Of a DNA stretch of 8,886 bases, positions 1 through 7,410 are shown piece after piece. Below the pieces are notes generated by a model. That model saw nothing but the letters and a program-made list of their open reading frames with translations, searched no databases and was not told the DNA's origin. The position numbers were made by a program, and so were the translations under genes. The stretch is from an uncultured Chloroflexota bacterium (GTDB lineage: Bacteria > Chloroflexota > Anaerolineae > Caldilineales > Caldilineaceae), in NCBI GenBank assembly GCA_903858085.1, contig CAIOHJ010000213.1, forward strand, positions 1-8,886, read 5' to 3'. Position 1 is the stretch's first letter. Every line of letters starts with the position of its first letter.

Positions 1-483
1 CCACAAAGCAGCACCGAACATTTTCAGCCCACTCCCCACCACAGCACCTACTATACGCTTGCCTGCAGCGAAGAGGCCCCCCACTACACCCAGGACGACC
101 TGCAACGGCTGCAATGCCGTCTGCCCCCCCAGGTCGCCTCTCTGCTGGTCGCCCCAGCCGCCGAGCTGCTCGCCAGCTGCCCACAGTGGCAGATGCCGCC
201 CGCAGCGACAGGGGACCGGCTCTTGCCCGCGCTGGACGTGCCAGCCTTGATCCTGGCTGGCGCCTACGACCCGGTGACCCCAGCCCGCTGGGCCCGACGC
301 AGCGCAGCCGACTTCGACCAGCCGTTTCTCTACGTGTTTGCCGGGCAGGGCCACAACCTGCTCCAGCACCCCGAGAGCTGTGCACACCAGCTGCTCGCCG
401 CCTTCCTCGAACGTCCGCAGCAACGGGTCAACGCCTACTGCTTCCACCGCCTGCACGCAGCCTTCGAGCTGCCCCCCCCCTGA
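1..483 (+). CDS. Alpha/beta hydrolase, TAP/proline-iminopeptidase type, C-terminal 160 residues (5' end outside window)
   Basis: The open frame enters from the left edge and ends at TGA 481-483. Visible residues (numbered from the edge) carry the C-terminal half of an alpha/beta hydrolase: YYTLACSEE at 17-25, the helical-lid segment with CPQW at 60-63, a strand plus catalytic-acid turn LILAGAYDPVTP (Asp90), and the catalytic-histidine motif GQGHNLL (His118). The ALxCSEE, CPxW and AGAYDPVTP pattern is typical of the tripeptidyl aminopeptidase / SCO7095-like S33 peptidases, which release N-terminal residues from peptides and are often secreted. The nucleophile serine and any signal peptide lie upstream of the window. 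The last three codons form part of a run of nine C bases (472-480) directly before the stop, so the exact C-terminus is sensitive to an indel. The gene converges with the alcohol dehydrogenase gene, 39 bp away. Family assignment is fairly secure; substrate is unknown. Confidence 0.85.
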   Translation, partial: PQSSTEHFQPTPHHSTYYTLACSEEAPHYTQDDLQRLQCRLPPQVASLLVAPAAELLASCPQWQMPPAATGDRLLPALDVPALILAGAYDPVTPARWARRSAADFDQPFLYVFAGQGHNLLQHPESCAHQLLAAFLERPQQRVNAYCFHRLHAAFELPPP

Positions 484-489
484 CCCTGC

Positions 490-513
490 TGGCGAGGTTG
501 GGCCTCCTGGCCA
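490..513. terminator. Possible imperfect hairpin between convergent genes
   Basis: In the 39-bp gap between two convergent stop codons, TGGC (490-493) can pair with GCCA (510-513) and GAGG (494-497) with CCTC (503-506), with a 3-nt bulge at 507-509. There is no T tract on either strand, so this is at best a weak or factor-assisted bidirectional terminator. The location supports it more than the structure does. Confidence 0.25.
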
Positions 514-522
514 CCCGTCGGA

Positions 523-1635
523 TCACTCGTCAAACACAACGACGCTGCGCACGACCTCCCCACTCAACATTTCAGCGTAGGCCTGGTTGATCGCCTCCAG
601 CCGGTAGGTGCGCGTGACCAGCCCATCGAGGTCGAGCAACCCCTCCCGATAAAACGCAGCCAACGCTGGAAAATCGCGTCGGGGATGGGCGCTGCCGTAA
701 TAGCTGCCTTTGACCGTCTTTTCCTGGCGGGTCAGCACTGCGCCCGGAAGGTTGGTGCTGCTGCCCATCGGCGCCAGGCCAGCCAGCACAACCGTGCCGC
801 CCGGCCGCGCCGCCGCCAGACAGAGCTCCTGTACCTCTGGCAGCCCGACTGCCTCGAAGGTATAGTCTGCCCCACGCCCCCCCGTCAACGCACGGATCTG
901 CTCGACAGCCGTCTCCCCGGCCAGCACGAAATGAGTGGCCCCCAGACGCAGCGCCAACGCAGCTTTGGCAGGCGCTCGATCGACCACGAGAATGCGCGCA
1001 GCCCCGGCCAATCTGGCGCCGAGCACCATGCTCATCCCGACACCGCCCGCCCCGAAAATTGCCGCTGAACTGCCCGGCCGCAGCTGGGCCGTGTTCAACA
1101 CCGCACCCACACCAGTGGTCACCGCACACCCGATCAGAGCGGCAACCGCAGGGGGCACGGGCCCAGGCAGCGCAACACAGCTCTGCTCGGGCACAACCAC
1201 ATAGTCGCTGAAACACCCCAGCCCACAGTAGTGATAGACCGGCTGGCCATCCGGCCGCCGGTACCGCGTGCTGCCGTCCAGCAGGGTCCCCGCCCAGATC
1301 GGCTCCAGGTAGGTCTCGCAGAGAGAGGGGCTCGCATGCAGACAGTAAAAACAGTCGCCGCAGGCAGGCGCCCAGTTGAGACAGACAGCATCCCCCACTT
1401 GGAACCGGGTCACACCCGCCCCTGTTTCGACCACGACCCCCGCGCCTTCGTGCCCCAACGCAACCGGCAGCGGGTGCTGGGTTGCACCGCTGACCAGATG
1501 CCAGTCGCTGTGACAGACACCCGCTGCCTGAATCTTGACCAGCAGCTCCCCCGCACGCGGGGGCAGCAGGTTCAAGTTTTCCACCACGATGGGCGCCCCT
1601 ACCGCCTGCAGCACCGCCGTTCTTGTCTGCAACAT
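523..1635 (-). CDS. Zinc-dependent medium-chain alcohol dehydrogenase (class III-like)
   Basis: This 370-residue protein is a cytoplasmic NAD-linked, zinc-dependent alcohol/aldehyde oxidoreductase of the MDR family. Catalytic-zinc ligands are visible as Cys41 (VCHSDWH), His62-Glu63 (GHEGAG) and Cys170 (GCAVTTG). The structural-zinc lobe is intact with Cys92, 95, 98 and 106. The Rossmann motif GAGGVG is at 195-200, and Asp219 at the end of the next strand suggests NAD rather than NADP. Layout and spacing resemble the class III (formaldehyde dehydrogenase-like) clan, but the substrate cannot be read from sequence. The start chosen is ATG 1635-1633, which gives the canonical N-terminus MLQTRTAV and has GAGG five bases upstream. 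An in-frame ATG at 1713 would add 26 Thr/Lys/Arg-rich residues that are only the out-of-frame reading of the upstream gene's repeat tail. It lies 7 bp downstream of the PurN-like stop codon and is probably translationally coupled as the last gene of the operon. Confidence 0.93.
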   Translation of the reverse strand: MLQTRTAVLQAVGAPIVVENLNLLPPRAGELLVKIQAAGVCHSDWHLVSGATQHPLPVALGHEGAGVVVETGAGVTRFQVGDAVCLNWAPACGDCFYCLHASPSLCETYLEPIWAGTLLDGSTRYRRPDGQPVYHYCGLGCFSDYVVVPEQSCVALPGPVPPAVAALIGCAVTTGVGAVLNTAQLRPGSSAAIFGAGGVGMSMVLGARLAGAARILVVDRAPAKAALALRLGATHFVLAGETAVEQIRALTGGRGADYTFEAVGLPEVQELCLAAARPGGTVVLAGLAPMGSSTNLPGAVLTRQEKTVKGSYYGSAHPRRDFPALAAFYREGLLDLDGLVTRTYRLEAINQAYAEMLSGEVVRSVVVFDE

Positions 1636-1642
1636 CGCCGCC

Positions 1643-2277
<635 letters not shown>

Positions 2278-2281
<4 letters not shown>

Positions 2282-3678
2282 GGGGTCTCCTGGGCTGGTC
2301 TGCGGGGCCGTGTCGGTCTGCGGGGGAAAGGTTTGCTGGCCAGCCCGGACGGGGGGCGGGGCTCGGAGCGGTTTCCGCGGGCAGCGCGCTCCGGAGTCCG
2401 GCTCGCCCTGGCAGGCTGGGCACGGCCAATGTCGGTGCGATAGCAGGCGCCCGCAAAACGAATCTTCTCCACGCCGGCATAGGCCCGCCGGGCCGCCTGC
2501 TCGACCGAACGGGCGGTTGCCGTGACTGTCAGCACCCGCCCTCCGGCCACAAGCAAACGCCCGCCTTTCTGGCGGGTCCCGGCCTGATAGACTGTGCAGC
2601 CAGTCTGTTCTGCTGCCGCAACCCCGAAAATTTCGATCCCTGTCCGGCAGGTTTCGGGGTAACCTTCAGACGCCATCACCACGCTGACGGCAGCAGCAGC
2701 GCGCCAGCGGGGGGTCACGGTCTCCAGCGTGCCAGCGGTGCACGCCAGCAGCACTTCAAGCAGGTCGCTTTCCAACAAAGGAAGGATCGCCTGTGCCTCC
2801 GGGTCACCAAAACAACAGTTGAACGCCAACACAGCCGGCCCTTGCTCGGTCAGCATCAGGCCGGCGCAGAGAACGCCCTGATACGGTGTGCCTTCGGCGG
2901 CCAGCCCGGCCAGCACCGGTGCAAAGATCCTGCGTTGGATTTCAGCCAGCTGCTCCGGGGTGAGCAAGGGGGAGGGGGCCAACGCCCCCAGCCCGGCGGT
3001 ATTGGGGCCGCGGTCGCCGTCGTTCAGCCTTTTGTACTCCTGGGCGGCGGGCATCAGGAGACAACGCTGACCGTCGCAGAAAGCCAACACCGACACTTCT
3101 GGGCCACGCAGCCTCTGCTCGACCAGCAGAGTGGCCCCCGCACCGCCAAAACGGTGTTCGAGCAGCAGCTCACGCACTGCCACGGCGGCCGCCTCCATCG
3201 TGTTTGGCAGAAGAGTCCCCCTGCCCGCAGCCAGGCCGCTGGCCTTGATCACGGGAACCCGGTCCAACATGCGCAGATGGCGCATCGCCTCGTCGAAATC
3301 GGTAAAACTCTCTGCCCGCCCTGTCGGCACACCCCAGCGCAGCATGCACTGTTTGGCAAACAGCTTGGAACCCTCCAGCTGGGCAGCCCGTCGAGAAGGG
3401 CCAAAGATCCGCAGACCTGCCGCCTGAAACGCGTCGACGATCCCATCCACCAGCGGCGTTTCAGGTCCGACCACAGTCAGGTCGAGGGCATGCTGGCGGG
3501 CAAAGGCGATCAGCGCCTCGAACTGTTCAGCCTCCAGCGCTACATTTTCACATTTGGGCAGGTTGGCAGTGCCACCGTTGCCGGGTGCTACATAGAGTCG
3601 CTCGAGCGCAGCGGACTGGCTGAGTTTGTGGGCAAGCGCGTGCTCACGGCCGCCGCCGCCCACGAGAAGAAGTTTCAT
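2278..3678 (-). CDS. PurD-like ATP-grasp protein (GAR synthetase homologue) with altered active-site motifs and extra tail
   Basis: 466 residues from ATG 3678. The fold is that of phosphoribosylamine-glycine ligase: VGGGGREHAL at 6-15, APGNGGT at 31-37, VGPETPLVDGI at 70-80, IFGPS at 91-95, LEGSKLFAK at 101-109, VIKASGLAAGRG at 143-154, DGDRGPNTAGLGALAP at 220-235, FNCCFGDPEAQ at 286-296 and DIGRA at 416-420. Normal PurD uses ATP to join glycine to phosphoribosylamine. Here the metal-binding Glu of the EFNxRFGDPE motif is Ala285, the Arg of the same motif is Cys289, IKADGLAAGKG has Ser147 and Arg153 in place of Asp and Lys, and PNTGGMG is changed to PNTAGLG. ATP-grasp Lys105 and Lys145 and metal ligand Asn287 remain. 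Residues 421-466 are a basic, proline-rich extension beyond the usual end (PurD is normally about 420-430 residues) that stops in the GTGA overlap. Homology is certain; the normal reaction is uncertain. Confidence 0.85.
2287..2291 (-). promoter_or_regulatory. Ribosome binding site AGGAG supporting the GTG start of the PurN-like gene
   Basis: Minus strand CAGGAGACCCCGTGA: AGGAG is five bases from GTG 2281-2279, and the TGA of the PurD-like gene overlaps that start. The site lies inside the PurD-like coding region, so it also helps explain why that frame runs past the usual family C-terminus. Confidence 0.65.
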
Positions 3679-3724
3679 AACGCCCCGTTCCTGTCAGATG
3701 CAATCGAGTCATAAAGAGCAGACT

Positions 3725-3792
3725 GTCCACCCCCATTATCGGTGACAGCGTGAGCCTGCCCAAGTTTCAAGCGCAGCAGAATACGGGTGGAC
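3725..3792. repeat. 8-bp inverted repeat flanking the purD-like promoter
   Basis: GTCCACCC (3725-3732) and its exact complement GGGTGGAC (3785-3792) lie 60 bp apart centre to centre, one arm over the predicted transcription start and the other upstream of the -35 box. It could be paired operator half-sites, or chance in GC-rich DNA. The 52-bp spacer makes it a poor terminator. Confidence 0.35.
3735..3763 (-). promoter_or_regulatory. Candidate sigma70-type promoter of the purD-like operon
   Basis: On the minus strand TTGGGC (3763-3758, three of six matches) is followed after 17 bp by GATAAT (3740-3735, five of six). Transcription would begin near 3728, about 50 nt before the ATG at 3678. The 127-bp gap between the cyclotransferase stop and the purD-like start contains no better candidate. 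The -35 box is poor, so this rests mainly on the -10 box and spacing. Confidence 0.45.
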
Positions 3793-3805
3793 GCAGCACG
3801 GGCGC

Positions 3806-4714
3806 TCAGCGCGGCACCAGCTCCACCTCAAACAGCGCAGGCCACAGCTTGCCGGTCACAAACAGACGCCCGCTCTGTTCTTCGAAGGCGATTCCGTTGA
3901 GCACATCGACGGTCCCTGTGAACGGGGGGGCATGGGACAAAAGCCCGCTGAACTCATAGAGGGCGTCCACCTGCCCTGTCGCCGGGTCGATCCGCAGCAC
4001 GCTGTCGGTCTGCCAGACATTGGCCAGCACCTTGCCGTCGACGTACTCCAGTTCGTTGAGACGGGTCACGCGCTCCCCCGCCAACGTGACCGTGACCCGC
4101 CCCGTTTCCTGCAACGTGGCAGGGTCCAGAAAATAAAGGGTCGCTGTCCCGTCGCTCAGGATCAGCTGTTCGCCGTCATGGGTCAGCCCCCACCCTTCCG
4201 TTGGGTAGGAAAACTGCTGAACAGGCTGAAAGCTCTCCCGGTCGTAGACAAACCCCACGCCATTCTGCCAGGTCAGCTGGTAGATTCGATCCCCCAACAC
4301 CGCGATCCCTTCGCCAAAATATGCTGCATCCAGATCGTGCTGCTGCAGCACACGGCCGCTGTCCAGCTCGACACGGCGCAGCGAAGACGCGCCATACAGA
4401 CCCGTCCCCTCGTACAGCACCCCATCGGCAAAATCCAACCCTTGGGTAAATGCCTGCGGGTCGTGCGGCAGCACAGAGAGGACCCGATAGCCGTAGACCG
4501 GCGGGCGGGCCGGGGAAGGGGTGGCCAGCGGAGAAGGCGGGGCGGCCAGCGGAGAGAGCGGGGCGGCCCTCTCCACAGCAGCCGGTGTGGGCACAGCGCT
4601 CGTCGGCTGCTGCGGAGAGGGCCGGCTCCAGGCAAATCCGCCCCAGCCAATGGCTGCCAGCAGAACAAAGATGGCAAATGCAGTCAGCAGAGGAGATCGT
4701 TTCAAAAATTGCAT
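3806..4714 (-). CDS. Membrane-anchored glutaminyl-peptide cyclotransferase (plant/papaya type, Glu_cyclase_2)
   Basis: 302 residues. The enzyme cyclises N-terminal glutamine of peptides and proteins to pyroglutamate. Residues 1-30 (MQFLKRS, then about 20 hydrophobic residues) form an uncleaved signal anchor or signal peptide, followed by a Pro/Ala/Ser linker (about 31-72) built partly from a 7-residue repeat, so the catalytic domain should lie outside the cytoplasm. The domain matches the five-bladed propeller family: FTQGLDF at 89-95, LYEGTGLYGASSLR at 100-113, YFGEGI at 132-137, EGWGLTHDG at 173-181, LNELEYVDG at 219-227, ANVWQTD at 231-237, LNGIAF at 272-277 and LFVTGKLWP at 284-292. ATG 4714 is preferred because it begins directly at the anchor. 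An upstream in-frame ATG at 4840 would add 42 Cys/Lys-rich residues across the promoter region. The gene diverges from the permease; any functional link is unknown. Confidence 0.9.
   Translation of the reverse strand: MQFLKRSPLLTAFAIFVLLAAIGWGGFAWSRPSPQQPTSAVPTPAAVERAAPLSPLAAPPSPLATPSPARPPVYGYRVLSVLPHDPQAFTQGLDFADGVLYEGTGLYGASSLRRVELDSGRVLQQHDLDAAYFGEGIAVLGDRIYQLTWQNGVGFVYDRESFQPVQQFSYPTEGWGLTHDGEQLILSDGTATLYFLDPATLQETGRVTVTLAGERVTRLNELEYVDGKVLANVWQTDSVLRIDPATGQVDALYEFSGLLSHAPPFTGTVDVLNGIAFEEQSGRLFVTGKLWPALFEVELVPR
4503..4521 (+). other. Potential G-quadruplex motif
   Basis: The plus strand has four G runs, at 4503-4505, 4507-4509, 4512-4515 and 4518-4521, with loops of 1, 2 and 2 bases, which fits the classical G3+N1-7 pattern. 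It lies in the linker-coding part of the cyclotransferase gene on the template strand, so the mRNA is C-rich and cannot form it. Confidence 0.5.
4518..4568 (-). repeat. 21-bp tandem repeat encoding the cyclotransferase linker (about 2.4 copies)
   Basis: Two 21-bp units, 4518-4538 and 4539-4559, differ at only three positions, and a third partial unit matches at 4560-4568. They encode the heptads around PLSPLAA and PPSPLAT (residues about 52-66) between the membrane anchor and the propeller. The length is divisible by three, so copy change would only alter linker length. Confidence 0.8.
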
Positions 4715-4756
4715 ATGGGTTCCAAGGTTTGTCGGACAGCAGACAACGCCAGCCTT

Positions 4757-4785
4757 ATTGTACAAAGTGGCGCCCGATTTGTCAC
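4757..4785 (-). promoter_or_regulatory. Candidate promoter of the glutaminyl cyclotransferase gene
   Basis: Minus strand: GTGACA (4785-4780, five of six matches), a 17-bp spacer, then TACAAT (4762-4757, five of six). Predicted start of transcription is near 4750, leaving about 36 nt of leader before ATG 4714. This is the best-scoring promoter of the window by eye. Confidence 0.65.
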
Positions 4786-4822
4786 ACTGCGCTCCTCGTC
4801 CCTGCTTTTTCACCGGGCAGCT

Positions 4823-4852
4823 TTGACAAAAGCCCTGCACATCGATCAGAAT
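4823..4852 (+). promoter_or_regulatory. Candidate promoter of the AspT/YbjL-type permease gene
   Basis: A perfect -35 box TTGACA (4823-4828), an 18-bp spacer and a moderate -10 box CAGAAT (4847-4852, four of six). Transcription would start near 4859. GGTGA (4862-4866) then acts as the ribosome binding site six bases before ATG 4873. It is divergent from the cyclotransferase promoter. Confidence 0.5.
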
Positions 4853-4872
4853 GCGAACATGGGTGATTTGTC

Positions 4873-6510
4873 ATGAACTTCATCGACTTGCTGGTCGAGC
4901 ATCCGCTCCTGCTGCTCTTTGTGGTGGCGACGGCAGGGTATTCTCTGGGGGAACTCCGCTGGCGGGGCACAGGCTTTGGCATCGCTGCGGTGCTCTTTGT
5001 CGGGCTGGCCTTCGGTGCACTCGATGAACGGCTGACCCTGCCGCGCGAGCTGGTCTCGCTGGGGCTCATCTTGTTTGTCTATTCGGTCGGTCTGGCCAGC
5101 GGACCCGGTTTTTTTGCGTCGTTTTCGCGCAGCGGTCTGCGTGACAACCTGATGGTGGCTGGGGTCCTGGCACTTGCCGCGCTGATCGTCGCAGCCGAGG
5201 TGCTGCTGCTCGGCATCCGCCCGACTGTCGCAGCAGGCCTCTACACCGGCGCGCTGACCAACACGCCGGCGCTGGCGCAGGTGCTCAGCTACGTCGCCCA
5301 CACCGGCAGCGCGGCACAGCTTGGCACCGAGCCAGTTGTCGGCTACTCGGTCGCCTACCCGCTGGGGGTCATCGGCCCGATCCTGGCCATCCTGCTGATG
5401 CAGCGCGTCTGGCGCGTCGATTACCGCCAGGATGCAGAACAGGTGCGCGACATGTTCCCGGTCGAGCAAGAAATTTACAGCCGCACGGTGCAACTGACCA
5501 ATCCAGCCCTGGCTGGCCAGCCGCTGCACCTGCTCAGCCAGCAACGGGGCTGGCGTGTGTTGTTCAGCCGGGTCAAACAGGGCAGCAGGCTCGAACTGGC
5601 CACCGACAAACTCATCCTTCACAACGGGGATCTGGTCAACGTGGTTGGCACCCCGGAGGATGTCGACCGGGTCGTCGGTGAGCTGGGGCTCCCTGCCCAG
5701 GAACAGCTCGACCTTGACCGCGGCACCTACGACTTTCGCCGGGTCTTTGTCTCCGAACCGGCACGGGTCGGGCGCAAACTGGCTGAGCTGGATCTGCCCA
5801 ACCGCTTTGGCGCGGTCGTCACGCGCGTGCGGCGCGGGGACATCGAGCTGCTGGCCTTCAACACCCTGGTGCTGGAGCTGGGAGATCGGGTGCGTTTTGT
5901 CGCCCCGCGCAGCCAGATGCAGGCGATCAGCCGGTATTTCGGCGATTCTTACAAAAAATTGAGCGAAATCAACCTGGGGGTGCTGGGCCTGGGCATCGCG
6001 CTGGGGATCGGGCTGGGTCTGGTGCCGATCACACTGCCGGGCGGCATCCAGTTCCAGCTGGGAGAAGCCGGGGGACCGCTGGTCGTCGCGCTGATGCTCA
6101 GCGCGCTGCGGCGCACAGGCTCGGTGGTCTGGAGCATCCCCTACAGCGCCAACCTGACGCTCCGCCAGCTTGGGCTGACCCTCCTGCTGGCCGGGATCGG
6201 GGTGCGCTCGGGCTATACGTTCCTGGCCACCCTGACCCAGGCAGGGGGGCTGACAATTTTGCTGGCGGGCGCTGTGGTCTCTTTGGGGACACCGCTGCTG
6301 GTGCTGTGGATCGGCTACCGCTGCTTTAAGCTGCCCTTTGCGGTGGTCACCGGAATGGTCTCTGCCGTGCACACCCAGCCCGCTGTGCAGGCGGCCGCCC
6401 TGACCCAGGCGCGCAACGACCTGCCCAACCACGGCTATGCGCTGGCGTTCCCAATGGCTACGATCGCCAAAATTCTGCTGGCCCAGCTGCTGGTCGCTTT
6501 TCTGCCCTAG
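4873..6510 (+). CDS. AspT/YidE/YbjL-family (AAE) permease with two TrkA-C (RCK-C) domains
   Basis: 545 residues of the aspartate:alanine exchanger family. The N-terminal membrane block (about 10-180) and C-terminal block (about 366-545) are internal duplicates; each has the family signature in a re-entrant region, LTNTPAL at 128-134 and SAVHTQPAVQAA at 497-508. Between them lies a cytoplasmic part with two RCK-C domains, roughly 200-275 (ending in NGDLVNVVGTPEDV) and 285-358 (LGDRVRFVAPRSQM). The substrate is probably a small carboxylate or amino acid, but YidE/YbjL relatives are uncharacterised, so this is not specific. Length and architecture are typical. ATG 4873 is the first start after an in-frame TGA at 4864-4866, with GGTGA upstream. 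The gene diverges from the cyclotransferase gene and is followed 70 bp later by the methyltransferase gene. Confidence 0.93.
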   Translation: MNFIDLLVEHPLLLLFVVATAGYSLGELRWRGTGFGIAAVLFVGLAFGALDERLTLPRELVSLGLILFVYSVGLASGPGFFASFSRSGLRDNLMVAGVLALAALIVAAEVLLLGIRPTVAAGLYTGALTNTPALAQVLSYVAHTGSAAQLGTEPVVGYSVAYPLGVIGPILAILLMQRVWRVDYRQDAEQVRDMFPVEQEIYSRTVQLTNPALAGQPLHLLSQQRGWRVLFSRVKQGSRLELATDKLILHNGDLVNVVGTPEDVDRVVGELGLPAQEQLDLDRGTYDFRRVFVSEPARVGRKLAELDLPNRFGAVVTRVRRGDIELLAFNTLVLELGDRVRFVAPRSQMQAISRYFGDSYKKLSEINLGVLGLGIALGIGLGLVPITLPGGIQFQLGEAGGPLVVALMLSALRRTGSVVWSIPYSANLTLRQLGLTLLLAGIGVRSGYTFLATLTQAGGLTILLAGAVVSLGTPLLVLWIGYRCFKLPFAVVTGMVSAVHTQPAVQAAALTQARNDLPNHGYALAFPMATIAKILLAQLLVAFLP

Positions 6511-6550
6511 CCGGGGCCGCCCAGGGGACCGACACCCAGAGATTCGACGG

Positions 6551-6565
6551 CTGGCCGGCGGCCAG
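6551..6565 (+). other. Small GC hairpin upstream of the methyltransferase RBS
   Basis: CTGGCC (6551-6556) pairs with GGCCAG (6560-6565) around a 3-nt loop, within the 70-bp gap after the permease stop and just before the ribosome binding site. There is no T tract, so it is not a classical terminator; it may attenuate or pause transcription, or be chance. Confidence 0.35.
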
Positions 6566-6580
6566 CACCAAGGTGGCACG

Positions 6581-7351
6581 ATGACAACACCAGAGACGAC
6601 CGATCTGCGCAACGGCTGGAACCAGGTGGCGGCCCACTACCAGGCGCTGCACCGTCACAGCACAGCCAGCGCCCACTACGGCCCCTGGGCCCCGCGCGAA
6701 GAGGAGCTGAGGCTGCTCGGCGATGTGCGTGGGTCCCGAATTTTGGAGCTTGGCTGCGGTGGAGGCGAGTGCTGCATCGCCTTTGCACGCCAAGGTGCCC
6801 AGGTCACCGGGCTGGACTGGAGCGAGGCACAACTCGACTACGCCCGCAGCCAGGCCCGCCAGGCGCAGCTTGCGATCCACTTTGTCCAGGGCGACGCCGC
6901 AGATCTCCGCCAGTTTGCCGAAGCCAGCTGGGAGATTGTCTTCAGCACCTACACCTTCCAATACCTCGCCGACCTGCCGCAGACATTGCAAGGGTGTGCG
7001 CGCGTGCTGGTGGCCGGCGGACTGCTGGTCTTCAGCCTGGACCACCCGCTGCGCGATTGTTTTTTCGATGCCACCGAGCAGGAGCTGTCGGTCTATCCTG
7101 CCCGCAGCTATTTTGACAGCAGCCCCCTGCTCTGGCGCTTTGCACACCCTGGCGTCTGGATGCAGACGCACCACCACACCGTGGGCGAATGGGTCGACCT
7201 GCTTGGCCAGGCAGGCTTTCGGTTGCAGCGGCTCCTGGAACCTGTGCCGCCTCGCGAGCTGCTCGACGCGCTCTGGCCAGAAGATGACGCCCGCGCGCCG
7301 CTGCGGTGTCTGCCGCAGACGATCATCTTCGTCGCTGCCAAGGAGGGGTAA
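6581..7351 (+). CDS. Class I SAM-dependent methyltransferase
   Basis: 256 residues. The methyltransferase fold is clear: motif I ILELGCGGGE at 54-63, the acidic end of strand 2 at Asp79 (VTGLDWSEAQ), FVQGDAAD at 101-108, and the strand-4 region IVFSTYTFQYLADL at 119-132 followed by LVAGGLLVFSLDHPL. It belongs with the Methyltransf_11/25 type enzymes that modify small molecules or proteins; the acceptor cannot be predicted. His/Trp-rich FAHPGVWMQTHHHTVGEW (187-204) is in the C-terminal part that normally shapes the acceptor site. Start ATG 6581 has AAGGTGG (6570-6576) ahead of it and places the SAM domain at the usual distance; an open frame continues upstream into the permease gene but looks noncoding there. 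It is probably the first gene of the right-hand set, or a read-through partner of the permease. Confidence 0.9.
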   Translation: MTTPETTDLRNGWNQVAAHYQALHRHSTASAHYGPWAPREEELRLLGDVRGSRILELGCGGGECCIAFARQGAQVTGLDWSEAQLDYARSQARQAQLAIHFVQGDAADLRQFAEASWEIVFSTYTFQYLADLPQTLQGCARVLVAGGLLVFSLDHPLRDCFFDATEQELSVYPARSYFDSSPLLWRFAHPGVWMQTHHHTVGEWVDLLGQAGFRLQRLLEPVPPRELLDALWPEDDARAPLRCLPQTIIFVAAKEG

Positions 7352-7374
7352 CGAACCTCTGCCGCTGGGGTCGT

Positions 7375-7404
7375 TTGGCGGCAGCTGCCGCCATCAGGCA
7401 TAAT
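7375..7404 (+). promoter_or_regulatory. Candidate promoter giving a leaderless pyrK transcript
   Basis: TTGGCG (7375-7380, three of six matches) and CATAAT (7399-7404, five of six) are separated by 18 bp. A start of transcription seven bases after the -10 box falls on 7411, the A of the pyrK ATG. No convincing ribosome binding site precedes that ATG, which agrees with a leaderless message. Confidence 0.5.
7376..7393. promoter_or_regulatory. 18-bp perfect palindrome over the pyrK promoter (candidate operator)
   Basis: TGGCGGCAGCTGCCGCCA is its own reverse complement with no mismatch. It covers the predicted -35 box and most of the spacer, a position where a dimeric repressor would block RNA polymerase. 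As RNA it could instead fold into a hairpin after the methyltransferase stop, but there is no T tract and no loop-sized centre. Confidence 0.5.
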
Positions 7405-7410
7405 GAAAGC

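Larger units (their letters stand above)
4728..4873. repeat. Four TTTGTC elements in the divergent promoter region, incl. a repeated 9-mer
   Basis: TTTGTC occurs at 4728-4733, 4778-4783 and 4867-4872 on the plus strand and inverted at 4825-4830. The longer word GATTTGTCA is repeated exactly at 4776-4784 and 4865-4873. The elements touch the -35 boxes of both divergent promoters and the permease start codon, as expected for shared operators. Part of the overlap follows from similarity to TTGACA itself. Confidence 0.4.

Noticed and set aside
2322..2370. G-rich stretch as a G-quadruplex
   Set aside because: G runs are not arranged as four tracts with loops of seven bases or fewer.
2842..3714. 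A 290-codon plus-strand open frame opposite the PurD-like gene
   Set aside because: Gln/His-rich composition with no motif; the minus-strand frame is clearly PurD-like.
4715..4840. Cys-rich N-terminal extension of the cyclotransferase from ATG 4840
   Set aside because: It would run through both divergent promoters and place residues before a normal signal anchor; ATG 4714 fits better.
4846..6612. A 588-codon open frame on the minus strand covering the whole permease gene
   Set aside because: Its translation is Gln/His/Arg/Asp-rich without any domain, and it is antisense to a clear membrane transporter; it is a by-product of GC-rich codon bias.
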